Position numbers and translations under genes: made by a program. Of a stretch of 38,670 nt of DNA, positions 23,712 to 31,545 are shown piece by piece. Below the pieces are notes generated by a model. The model worked only from the letters and a program-made list of their open reading frames with translations, was not told the origin of the DNA and made no database searches. The stretch spans positions 1-38,670 of the forward strand of contig CAKVAS010000024.1 of NCBI GenBank assembly GCA_934725015.1, given 5' to 3'. Within the stretch, counting starts at the first letter, position 1, and each line of letters starts with the position of its first letter. Origin of the DNA: an uncultured Bacteroidales bacterium (GTDB lineage: Bacteria > Bacteroidota > Bacteroidia > Bacteroidales > UBA932).

Positions 23712-24929
23712 ATGAGATTGGATTTTTATATCGCCTCGCGCTATCTGTTCGCGAAGAAGTCGCAGAATGTGATAAACGTCATTTCTGCGATAAGCGCCGT
23801 GGGGATGGCGGTGGGAACCGCTGCGCTCATCGTGGTCCTGTCTGTCTATAACGGGTTCGACTCGCTCGTGAAGTCGATGATGAGCACGGTCGAGCCGGAC
23901 ATTATGGTGAGCCCGGCGACTGGAAAGTATTTCGTCCCGGACGGCGAGGCCTACGACTGGCTCTATGACAACCCCAAGGTCGCGAGCATCTGCGGGACGC
24001 TTCAGGAAAATGTCTTCGTCCTGTACGAGAACAGGCAGGCCACCGCGCTGGTCAAGGGGGTTGACGGAATCTATGAGGATGAGTCCCGGCTCGGGGAGCA
24101 CATAGTCCGTGGAGAGTTCAGCCTCCACCGGGGTGATGTTCCGCTTGCCTGCACAGGCACGGTTCTGGCCCATAACCTCGGCATCAACCCGGCTTTTCTT
24201 GCCGGCATAGAGATTTACTATCCGTCCCGGACCCGCCGCATATCGGCCGCCAACCCGGCATCCTCGCTCGAGAGCGTGACCGTATGGCCTTCGGGAGTGT
24301 TCAGCGTCAACAGCGAGGTCGATGGAAGGCTGATGATTGTCCCGATTGAGACGATGCGCGAACTGCTCGAACTGGAAGACGAGGTGTCAGAAGTGGAAAT
24401 CAGGCTCACGGAAGAGGCCGCGAGGTCTAAGCCGGCAACGGCGAGGATAATCCGCGAACTTCAGGACAGGCTCGGCGACGGCTTCGTGGTGAAGGACCGC
24501 TTCCGTCAGAACGAGTCGCTCTACAAGATGATGAGATATGAGAAGGCTGCGGTTTACATGATTCTGGTCTTCATGCTCATCATCATATCGTTCAACATCT
24601 TCGGCAGCCTCTCCATGCTGATTATCGAAAAGAAGGACGACATCGGCACCCTCCGCAGCCTCGGCGCGGATGACGGGCTCATCCGACGCATATTCCGCCT
24701 CGAAGGCTGGCTGATTACACTCACGGGGCTTGCCGCCGGCACTGTCATAGGCGTTGCCGTCGCCCTCGTCCAGCAGCATTTCGGCATTCTCAAGATGCCC
24801 GGCAGTTTCCTCATAGAGGCCTACCCCGTCATCCTCAGGCCCACGGACATACTCCTCGTCTGCCTCACGGTAGCCGCCATAGGCTACATAATAACCATCG
24901 TGCCGTCCCGCAGGGCGGTCGAAAACTGA
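23712..24929 (+). CDS. ABC transporter permease, FtsX/LolE-like
   Basis: A 405-aa inner-membrane permease of the MacB/LolCE family. It has an N-terminal membrane segment after FYIASRYLFAKKSQNVINVIS, a large periplasmic domain (about 50-270), and three C-terminal membrane segments including the VFMLIIISFNIFGSLSMLI stretch and the cytoplasmic coupling segment KKDDIGTLRSLGA that contacts the ATPase. This layout is that of the lipoprotein-releasing LolC/E components, which in Bacteroidetes are often single genes next to rbfA. The ATPase partner is not adjacent. The ATG at 23712 is preferred over the TTG at 23694 because MRLDFYIASRYL is the usual start. Confidence 0.87.
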   Translation: MRLDFYIASRYLFAKKSQNVINVISAISAVGMAVGTAALIVVLSVYNGFDSLVKSMMSTVEPDIMVSPATGKYFVPDGEAYDWLYDNPKVASICGTLQENVFVLYENRQATALVKGVDGIYEDESRLGEHIVRGEFSLHRGDVPLACTGTVLAHNLGINPAFLAGIEIYYPSRTRRISAANPASSLESVTVWPSGVFSVNSEVDGRLMIVPIETMRELLELEDEVSEVEIRLTEEAARSKPATARIIRELQDRLGDGFVVKDRFRQNESLYKMMRYEKAAVYMILVFMLIIISFNIFGSLSMLIIEKKDDIGTLRSLGADDGLIRRIFRLEGWLITLTGLAAGTVIGVAVALVQQHFGILKMPGSFLIEAYPVILRPTDILLVCLTVAAIGYIITIVPSRRAVEN

Positions 24930-24946
24930 CGAAATTGCGGCTTCTG

Positions 24947-24978
24947 CTTGCCGTACAGACAGAATTTCCCTATATTTG
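24947..24978 (+). promoter_or_regulatory. Promoter of the ppa-glycan operon
   Basis: CTTG (24947-24950) and TATATTTG (24971-24978) are separated by 20 bases and fit the Bacteroidetes -33/-7 pattern. The transcript would start near 24984, downstream of the alternative ORF start at 24935, which supports the ATG at 25019. Confidence 0.8.
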
Positions 24979-25018
24979 CCTTCCGTTTCAGAAAACCAGA
25001 CCTGAAACAGACAAACCC

Positions 25019-25666
25019 ATGGACTACAGCAGCAAGTGCAAGTCTCACCCGTGGCACGGAATCAATCCGGGTTCCGCCGAGGAGGTGCGCGCATTCATAG
25101 AGATTGTGCCGACGGACACGGTCAAATATGAGGTCGATAAGGAAACGGGCTACCTCTCGATAGACCGTCCGCAGAAATTCTCGAACATAGTGCCGTCGCT
25201 GTATGGCTTCATCCCGAGGTCGTATTGCAGCGTCCGCATGGCCGAGCTGACCAACAAGGCCCTCGCCCGCTATGACATCGAAGGAGACGGCGACCCTCTC
25301 GACATCTGCGTCCTCACCGAGAAGGACGTGACCCACGGCGACGTGCTCGTGTGGGCAAGGCCGATAGGCGGGCTGAGGCTTCTGGACAACAACCAGGCCG
25401 ACGACAAGATAATCGCGGTGCTCAAGAACGACGCGGTCTATGGCGGCTACAACGACCTGAACGAGCTTCCGGTGGAGATTGTGAGAAGGCTGATTCACTA
25501 TTTCACGACCTACAAGGACATCCCGGGCGAGACCGGCCAGAGGATGAAGTTCGTCAGCATCTACGGCTCCGAGGTGGCGCGCGAGGTAATCAACCGTTCG
25601 TTCGAGGACTACGCCGAACTTGTGACTTCAAGACAAATGATTGAATCCCCGGCTCATATCAGATGA
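25019..25666 (+). CDS. ppa: Inorganic pyrophosphatase (soluble, family I)
   Basis: A 215-aa cytoplasmic enzyme that hydrolyses pyrophosphate to phosphate and so drives nucleotidyl transfer reactions. Family I features are KYEVDKETGYLSIDR (36-50), YGFIPRSYC (62-70), and the metal-binding DGDPLD (90-95) with DVLVWARPIGGLRLLDNNQADDK (108-130; the acidic D123 and D128-129 region). It is the first gene of a six-gene unit whose fourth-step partner includes a cytidylyltransferase that releases pyrophosphate. Its stop overlaps the licD start by four bases (ATGA). Confidence 0.95.
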   Translation: MDYSSKCKSHPWHGINPGSAEEVRAFIEIVPTDTVKYEVDKETGYLSIDRPQKFSNIVPSLYGFIPRSYCSVRMAELTNKALARYDIEGDGDPLDICVLTEKDVTHGDVLVWARPIGGLRLLDNNQADDKIIAVLKNDAVYGGYNDLNELPVEIVRRLIHYFTTYKDIPGETGQRMKFVSIYGSEVAREVINRSFEDYAELVTSRQMIESPAHIR

Positions 25667-26532
25667 TGACAGAACAGGAAAAGAATACACAGAAAGAGAG
25701 GATGAGGCGGTGCCAGCTCGATATGCTCAGCGAGCTGAAGCGGGTCTGCGACGCAAACGGAATCAGATTCTGGCTTGATGCCGGGAGCATGCTCGGAGCG
25801 GTCAGGCACGGCGGCTTCATCCCCTGGGACGACGACATCGACGTGATTATGTTCCGCAGGGACTATGACAGACTGGTTTCGGTCGCGGCTTCCGAATTTC
25901 ATGCGCCCTACAGGTTTCAGACCGCATACAGCGAGTTCAATTTCGTGAGGGGACACGCCCAGCTGCGTGACACGCGCACTTCGGCAATCATTCCGGAGGA
26001 AATCTACAAGCGCTTCAACCAGGGGCTGTTCATAGATGTCTTCCCGCTCGACAATGTCTATGACGACGAGAAAAGGATGAAGCGGACCCTGCGCCGGGCC
26101 TATGGTCTGAGAAGAAGGCTTGAATATGCCGCGATGCCGCTCCGGAACTACGGCCACGATTTTTTCCGCATCCTCAAGTCATTGCTGTACAAGTGCATAT
26201 ACCCGACAAAACGCGCGTTCAACCGCGCATACGCGAAATACGAGAACTACTTCCGCAGCATACCTGAGGGGAAACGCGTGGCGGCCTGCGCCTACACGAG
26301 GGAAAACCGCAGGCTCGACCGCGAACTGTTCGGAGACACCGTCATGCTCAAGTTCGAGGGACTGGACATGCCCGTCCCCGCACATTATGACGAGCTCCTC
26401 CGGGCATACTACGGAGACGACTACATGACCCCGCGCCGGGCGGCCAACGACCACGGAAATCTGATAATAGACATCGACACTCCTTCGGAGCAGAAATGCG
26501 CCGAGCTTAGAAAAGAGAGACACAGACAATGA
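25663..26532 (+). CDS. LicD family phosphotransferase
   Basis: A 289-aa LicD-family protein. Family members transfer phosphorylated groups such as phosphocholine or polyol-phosphate from a CDP-linked donor to a glycan. The signature is complete: IRFWLDAGSMLGAVRHGGF followed by IPWDDDIDVIMFRRDYD (about 45-65), with the Asp cluster that binds metal. The start shares four bases with the ppa stop, and the stop shares four bases with the next start. The neighbouring cytidylyltransferase is the expected maker of its CDP-donor. The transferred group cannot be identified from sequence; no choline kinase or choline transporter lies nearby, which disfavours phosphocholine. Confidence 0.9.
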   Translation: MMTEQEKNTQKERMRRCQLDMLSELKRVCDANGIRFWLDAGSMLGAVRHGGFIPWDDDIDVIMFRRDYDRLVSVAASEFHAPYRFQTAYSEFNFVRGHAQLRDTRTSAIIPEEIYKRFNQGLFIDVFPLDNVYDDEKRMKRTLRRAYGLRRRLEYAAMPLRNYGHDFFRILKSLLYKCIYPTKRAFNRAYAKYENYFRSIPEGKRVAACAYTRENRRLDRELFGDTVMLKFEGLDMPVPAHYDELLRAYYGDDYMTPRRAANDHGNLIIDIDTPSEQKCAELRKERHRQ

Positions 26533-27251
26533 ACATAGCGCTGATAATCGCCGGAGGCTCCGGCACGAGAATGGGACAGGACATCCCGAAACAGTTCATC
26601 AATGTCCACGACAAGCCGGTGCTGATTTACACGCTCGAAGGCTTCCAGCGGCATCCGATGATTGACGCGATTGAGGTCGTGTGCATAGCCGGGTGGGAGA
26701 ATGTCGTCCGTGCATACGCCAACCAGTTCTGGATTGACAAGCTGCGGTGGATTGTGACAGGAGGCAACACCGGGCAGGAGTCAATCCGCAATGGGGTATA
26801 TAATCTTGAGGGCAAGTGCGATGACGGCGACATCGTGGTCATACACGACGGCATACGCCCGCTGATTGAGCCGGAAGTCCTCACGGACGTGATAAACAAG
26901 GCGCAGCAGTATGGAAACGCGGTGACGTCGCTGCCCTACAACGAACAGATCTTCGTCATCGACGGAGACGACGAATCTACGACGACAAAGTTCATCCCCC
27001 GCGAGACTCTCCGCAGGGTTTCCACGCCGCAGGCATATAAGTTCAGCCTGCTCGACTCGAAATATCACGAGGCCTTCGAGAAGAACATTGGCATACACGG
27101 TTCCCACTACACGAACACTATGATGGTGGAACTCGGTGTGAGACTGCACTTTGCGGCCGGAAGCGACAAGAACATAAAACTTACGACAAAGGACGACCTT
27201 GAACTCTTCAAAGGCTACCTGTCAAGGGAAAGTGACAACTGGATTAAGTAA
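26529..27251 (+). CDS. IspD/TarI-like CTP-dependent cytidylyltransferase
   Basis: A 240-aa nucleotidyltransferase with the N-terminal IIAGGSGTRMGQDIPKQF (7-24) that binds CTP, HDGIRPLIEPEV, RVSTPQAYKF and the C-terminal NIKLTTKDDLELF. These motifs are shared by IspD, which makes CDP-methylerythritol, and TarI, which makes CDP-ribitol. Its place between licD and a short-chain dehydrogenase/epimerase gene within a glycan operon favours a TarI-like role, charging a polyol phosphate for LicD to transfer. A second ispD for isoprenoid synthesis would then exist elsewhere; that is untested. It overlaps licD by four bases and is separated from the next gene by 12 bases. Confidence 0.82.
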   Translation: MNIALIIAGGSGTRMGQDIPKQFINVHDKPVLIYTLEGFQRHPMIDAIEVVCIAGWENVVRAYANQFWIDKLRWIVTGGNTGQESIRNGVYNLEGKCDDGDIVVIHDGIRPLIEPEVLTDVINKAQQYGNAVTSLPYNEQIFVIDGDDESTTTKFIPRETLRRVSTPQAYKFSLLDSKYHEAFEKNIGIHGSHYTNTMMVELGVRLHFAAGSDKNIKLTTKDDLELFKGYLSRESDNWIK

Positions 27252-27263
27252 TCGCGACCGCCT

Positions 27264-28289
27264 ATGCATCTTGATAAGAAACACCCGCTGTATCAGGAAG
27301 ACGTACGAAATGTCCTGTCATCAGTGAATCTGTCGCCGGCAGAGGGCAAGTCATTCCTCATCACGGGAGCGACCGGGCTGGTGGGCGTTCACCTCATAGA
27401 TGCCCTGATGGCACACGGAGGCGTGAAGGTGACCGCCGTGGGACGAAGCCGTGAAAGGGCGGCGGGGCGAATCGGGGAACATTTCTCCAATCCGCTGTTC
27501 TCTTTCATCGAGCAGGATGTCCGCGACCCGTTTCCGGACGGCCTGAAGGCCGACTTCATAATCCCGGCGGCAAGCAATACGCACCCGCTGGCATACTCTC
27601 AGTTCCCGATAGAGACCATTCTCATCAATGTCAAGGGAGCCGAGCACGCGCTTGAACTGGCGTCACGCTGCGGAGCGACTGTTCTCTACCCTTCGACGGT
27701 GGAGGTATATGGGAACGCGGCCGGAGACGGAGACTTTACGGAAGAAAGCAACGGCAGGCTGAACCTCTCAAACGCGCGCTCATGCTACACCGAGTCAAAG
27801 CGCGTCTGCGAGGCTCTTTGCCAGTCCTACATTGCAGAAAAGGGAGTCAGGGTGAAGATTGCCCGTCTCTCGCGTGTTTTCGGGCCGACAATGCTGCCGT
27901 CCGACAGCAAGGCTTCGTCACAGTTCATAGGGAAGGCCGTAGCCGGGGAGGACATTGTGCTCAAAAGCCGGGGCGAACAGCTTTTTTCCTACGCATACGC
28001 ATCCGACGCCGTTGCGGCTATGCTCAGAATCCTGTTCGACGGAGAAAACGGGACCGCATACAACATAAGCAACCGCGCATGCGACGTGCGGCTCAGGGAC
28101 TTTGCAGCCCTCTGCGCCGGAGCCGCCGGAAGAAAGGTTGTCTTTGACCTGCCGTCAGAGAGTGAGGCCCGCGGCTTCAGCATAGCCACAAGAGCAGTGA
28201 TGGACAACAGCCGCCTTCTTTCGCTAGGGTTCACGCCGATGTACGGAATCCGCGACGCGGTTGAAAGGACGATACGAATCTTAAGATAG
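27264..28289 (+). CDS. NAD-dependent epimerase/dehydratase (extended SDR)
   Basis: A 341-aa extended short-chain dehydrogenase. The nucleotide-binding glycine motif is ITGATGLVGVHL (about 33-44), the Thr/Ser of the active site is in YPSTVEVYGN, and the catalytic YxxxK is YTESK in the SCYTESKRVCEAL segment. The RVFGPTM block and the DAVAAMLRIL helix fit UDP-glucuronate decarboxylase- or dTDP-glucose 4,6-dehydratase-like enzymes. Its substrate is unknown; in this operon it may modify the sugar nucleotide or the CDP-polyol made by the preceding gene. It lies 12 bases after the cytidylyltransferase and 3 bases before the GT2 gene. Confidence 0.85.
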   Translation: MHLDKKHPLYQEDVRNVLSSVNLSPAEGKSFLITGATGLVGVHLIDALMAHGGVKVTAVGRSRERAAGRIGEHFSNPLFSFIEQDVRDPFPDGLKADFIIPAASNTHPLAYSQFPIETILINVKGAEHALELASRCGATVLYPSTVEVYGNAAGDGDFTEESNGRLNLSNARSCYTESKRVCEALCQSYIAEKGVRVKIARLSRVFGPTMLPSDSKASSQFIGKAVAGEDIVLKSRGEQLFSYAYASDAVAAMLRILFDGENGTAYNISNRACDVRLRDFAALCAGAAGRKVVFDLPSESEARGFSIATRAVMDNSRLLSLGFTPMYGIRDAVERTIRILR

Positions 28290-28292
28290 GAC

Positions 28293-29279
28293 ATGATGCA
28301 TACAGAACAAAACGCGACGCCGCTCATTTCAGTCATTGTGCCGTGCTGCAATGTTGAAAAGTACCTCAGGGAATGCATGGATTCGATTTTAGGGCAGACC
28401 CTTGAGGACATGGAGATAATATGCCTCAACGACGGGTCTAAGGACGGGACGCTCGGAATACTGCGCGAGTATGAGGGAAAGGACAGCCGCGTGACGGTCA
28501 TCGACAAGCCGAACACGGGCTACGGAGCGACGGTGAACATGGGGCTGGAACTATCGCGGGGGAAATATGTAGGAATCATAGAGTCGGACGATTACATCGA
28601 GCCGGAAATGTTCTCCAGAATGTGTGCCGCCGCAGAGCGGGACAACCTCGACTATGTGCGCTGTCTCTTCCGCGAGTTCAATGAAGTGGAAGGAACCATG
28701 CGGGAAGACGACTATGGCCACGCCGTGGAGTTCGGAACGGTTTTCCGGCCGCTGGAACATCCGGGGCTGTTCATGACATACCCTGCAATATGGGCCGCCG
28801 TCTATCGCAGAGCCTTCCTCAATGCCAACTGCATCCGTTTCCTAGAGACCCCCGGAGCAAGCTATCAGGACATCTCCTTTGCAGTAAAGGTCGCGGCCTG
28901 TGCCGAACGGGCCGAAATACTCCCGGAAGTGCTCCACAATTACAGGATAAACGGGAACTCGTCCGTCAATTCGCGGTCAAAGCTGCTGTGCGTCTGCGAC
29001 GAAGACCGGGAGATGCGCAGGTTCGCGAAGGAACGCGGAATCTATGAGCGGCTGCGCGACGTTCTTGCGCTGCGGACGTTCATAAACTACAAGTGGAACT
29101 ACAACCGCCTGGCTTCCATGGATATGAAGCGCCGGTTCATGAAAGTCTGGTCGCCGCGTATGCGTGGTCTGCTTGAAAAAGGCGAGGTGACTCCGAGGTG
29201 GTTTTCCGCAGGAAGGCGTTTCCGCACCATACTGATTGCCTATGCACCGTGGTTGTATTATTTTGTCAGGAAAGCATGA
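28293..29279 (+). CDS. Glycosyltransferase family 2
   Basis: A 328-aa GT-A glycosyltransferase with ISVIVPCCNVEKYLRECMDS, the LNDGSKDGTLGIL block, the aromatic-glycine segment KPNTGYGATVNMG and the metal-binding VGIIESDDYIEP. It has the usual length for surface-glycan GT2 enzymes and no transmembrane segment apart from a weakly hydrophobic end (ILIAYAPWLYYFV). Two adjacent ATG codons begin the ORF, so the start could be either. Its stop overlaps glf as ATGA. The acceptor and donor sugars cannot be read from the sequence, though UDP-galactofuranose from the next gene is a candidate donor for some enzyme in this pathway. Confidence 0.88.
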   Translation: MMHTEQNATPLISVIVPCCNVEKYLRECMDSILGQTLEDMEIICLNDGSKDGTLGILREYEGKDSRVTVIDKPNTGYGATVNMGLELSRGKYVGIIESDDYIEPEMFSRMCAAAERDNLDYVRCLFREFNEVEGTMREDDYGHAVEFGTVFRPLEHPGLFMTYPAIWAAVYRRAFLNANCIRFLETPGASYQDISFAVKVAACAERAEILPEVLHNYRINGNSSVNSRSKLLCVCDEDREMRRFAKERGIYERLRDVLALRTFINYKWNYNRLASMDMKRRFMKVWSPRMRGLLEKGEVTPRWFSAGRRFRTILIAYAPWLYYFVRKA

Positions 29280-30373
29280 GAAGGTATGACTATGTGATTG
29301 TCGGAGCGGGGCTCTTCGGAGCGTGCTTCGCATACCTCGCCGGACAGAGAGGGAAGAAATGTCTCGTCATTGACCGCCGTCCGCACGCCGGCGGCAACTG
29401 CCGTTGCGAGTGTATTGAGGGAATCAATGTCCACAGCTACGGCGCACATATATTCCACACCTCGGACCGCGATGTGTGGGACTTCGTGAATGGTCTGGTC
29501 GAGTTCAACGGTTTCGTCAATTCGCCGATTGCCAACTACCATGGAAAACTGTACAACCTGCCCTTCAATATGAACACCTTCCACGAACTGTGGGGTACGG
29601 TCACTCCCGAGGAGGCGGAAGAAAGGATACGCCTTCAGCGCGAGGCCTGCGGAATCTCCGCGCCGGGAAACCTTGAGGAACAGGCCATATCGCTGGTGGG
29701 AAAGGACATATACGAAATTCTGATAAAGGGCTACACCGAAAAGCAGTGGGGACGGAAATGCAGAGAACTGCCATCGTCCATAATAAGGAGACTTCCTGTC
29801 CGTTTCACTTTCGACAACAACTACTTCAGCGACAGATGGCAGGGCATCCCGGTCGGGGGCTACAACAGGCTATTTGAAAAGCTGCTCGCAGGCGCGGATT
29901 TCCGTCCGTGCACCGATTACTTCGACGACCGCGACGCTATGAGGGTACTCGGAGAAAAACTTGTCTATACGGGACCCATCGACAGATATTTCGGCTACCG
30001 GTTCGGAAAACTGGAATACAGAACCGTCCGTTTCGAGACAGAGGTCATCGACAAGCCTAACTTTCAAGGTGTTGCGGTGATGAACTACACCGACTCCGAG
30101 ACTCCGTTCACAAGAATCATCGAGCACAAGCATTTTGAGTTCGGGAAACAGGAAAAGACCGTAATATCAAGGGAGTACCCGTCCGAATGGAAGGACGGAA
30201 GCGAACCGTACTACCCGATCAACGATGTCCGCAACAACGGTCTCTACTCAAGATACAAGGCACTGGCGGAAGCTGAAGAGGGGGTTATTTTCGGAGGGAG
30301 GCTTGCGGAGTACAAGTACTACGACATGCACCATATCATAGCCGCAGTCCTTCGGCATCAGGAGTTCAGATAG
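29276..30373 (+). CDS. glf: UDP-galactopyranose mutase
   Basis: A 365-aa FAD enzyme that converts UDP-galactopyranose to UDP-galactofuranose, the donor for galactofuranosyl residues in O-antigens and capsules. It shows the dinucleotide fold YVIVGAGLFGACFAYLAG (6-23), HAGGNCRCE, the YGAHIFHTSD segment with substrate/FAD residues, LPFNMNTFHELWG, the KGYTEKQWGR loop, RFTFDNNYFSDRWQGIP, and YPINDVRNNGLYSRYK at the end. The length is normal. A more upstream in-frame ATG at 29198 would overlap the GT2 gene by 82 bases, whereas 29276 gives an ATGA overlap and the usual N-terminus. It is the last gene of the ppa unit. Confidence 0.94.
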   Translation: MRRYDYVIVGAGLFGACFAYLAGQRGKKCLVIDRRPHAGGNCRCECIEGINVHSYGAHIFHTSDRDVWDFVNGLVEFNGFVNSPIANYHGKLYNLPFNMNTFHELWGTVTPEEAEERIRLQREACGISAPGNLEEQAISLVGKDIYEILIKGYTEKQWGRKCRELPSSIIRRLPVRFTFDNNYFSDRWQGIPVGGYNRLFEKLLAGADFRPCTDYFDDRDAMRVLGEKLVYTGPIDRYFGYRFGKLEYRTVRFETEVIDKPNFQGVAVMNYTDSETPFTRIIEHKHFEFGKQEKTVISREYPSEWKDGSEPYYPINDVRNNGLYSRYKALAEAEEGVIFGGRLAEYKYYDMHHIIAAVLRHQEFR

Positions 30374-30388
30374 CGAAAATAGTCTCCG

Positions 30389-31411
30389 TCATACGGCGGA
30401 GCCGCCGATGAATGACATTATCGCCTCAACGCTTTTACGGTCGTCGGCCGTCAATGCATCGTCGAATGCACCGTCTTGTGACAGGGCGGAAAGAATCCTC
30501 TTCGCCTCAAGGCTGCCGGAATCGGCGGGGTTGAATTTTTCCAGATGCCGCGCAATCTGCTTGTTTATCACAGGCCATTTGCAGTTCCTCATCCAAAGTT
30601 CTGTCTGACGCGGGTCACTGTGCCTGCTGTAGAGAGAATACGACCGTTCCAGTCCGATGCACCAGTTCGTGATTTTCTTCATCCGCGACGAACTCATGTC
30701 AATGGATTTGAAGTTCGGATAATAGTAGTAGAACGGAAGGCGGGTAATTGTGACGGACGGATTTTTCAGCATAACCTCGCTCCACCATGGGAAATCCTCG
30801 AAGGTGATGCCCTTTATGAAGCGGATGTCGGCGATGACGGACTTTCGGATGAGATGCCGCCAGACATAGAAATGCTTTATAGGCCATCGGATTCCACGGG
30901 GATGGGAGAGTTCGGTACAATGCAAATAGACATTGTCAGTAACCGCATACTTCACCCGGTCAGGAGAGAAATGCTTTCTGAATCCCGACGGGCGGAAGTC
31001 TATAGTGTCCAGTCCCAGCGCGTGGCGTATTATGGTTATGTTTCTGTAGTTCGGGTCCTTGTACCATGAGACAATGTCCGTCCCGGTCTTTCCGGCAAGC
31101 GCCGATGAGATTTCAAATGTCTGAGGATGTATGAAATCATCGGAATCGAGGAACACGACATACTCTCCTGACGCATTCTGCATTCCGACGTTCCTCGCGT
31201 CACTGAGACCGCCGTTCGGCTTATCGACAATCTTGATCCGACAGTCCCTGTCCGCATATTCCTGCAATATTTTCCGGCTTCCGTCCGGACTTCCGTCATT
31301 CACGCACACGGCCTCCCAGTCGGTGAAAGTCTGGGAAAGGACACTGTCAAGACAGCGCGGAAGATATTTCTCCACATTATAGACGGGGATTATAACAGAT
31401 ATTTTTGCCAT
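30389..31411 (-). CDS. Glycosyltransferase family 2
   Basis: A 340-aa GT2 enzyme with ISVIIPVYNVEKYLPRCLDS, the VNDGSPDGSRKIL block, DKPNGGLSDARNVGMQ and VFLDSDDFIHPQ, the metal-binding site. The C-terminal half contains the ITFEDFPWWSEVML segment with the acidic residues often used as base, and FYYYYPN. It is convergent with glf, the two stops being 15 bases apart, so it closes the glycan region from the other strand. The start at 31411 (MAKISVIIPVYN) is preferred over the in-frame ATG at 31429. It lies 134 bases downstream of the RSH gene. Confidence 0.88.
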   Translation of the reverse strand: MAKISVIIPVYNVEKYLPRCLDSVLSQTFTDWEAVCVNDGSPDGSRKILQEYADRDCRIKIVDKPNGGLSDARNVGMQNASGEYVVFLDSDDFIHPQTFEISSALAGKTGTDIVSWYKDPNYRNITIIRHALGLDTIDFRPSGFRKHFSPDRVKYAVTDNVYLHCTELSHPRGIRWPIKHFYVWRHLIRKSVIADIRFIKGITFEDFPWWSEVMLKNPSVTITRLPFYYYYPNFKSIDMSSSRMKKITNWCIGLERSYSLYSRHSDPRQTELWMRNCKWPVINKQIARHLEKFNPADSGSLEAKRILSALSQDGAFDDALTADDRKSVEAIMSFIGGSAV

Positions 31412-31545
31412 TGTTCCAATCAGTCTCAAATTTTCAATCTAAGAAACCTTCAAAAAATCCTCCAAAGGATGCGCAGAACGCCATATTAAGATGCACAATG
31501 CCGGGAAATGTTGCATAGTCCGCAGGACAAATACGGCAAACGCCC

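Noticed and set aside
26529..27251. Calling the cytidylyltransferase simply IspD of isoprenoid synthesis
   Set aside because: The motifs cannot separate IspD from TarI, and the LicD/SDR/GT2/glf neighbours point to glycan work; left as IspD/TarI-like.
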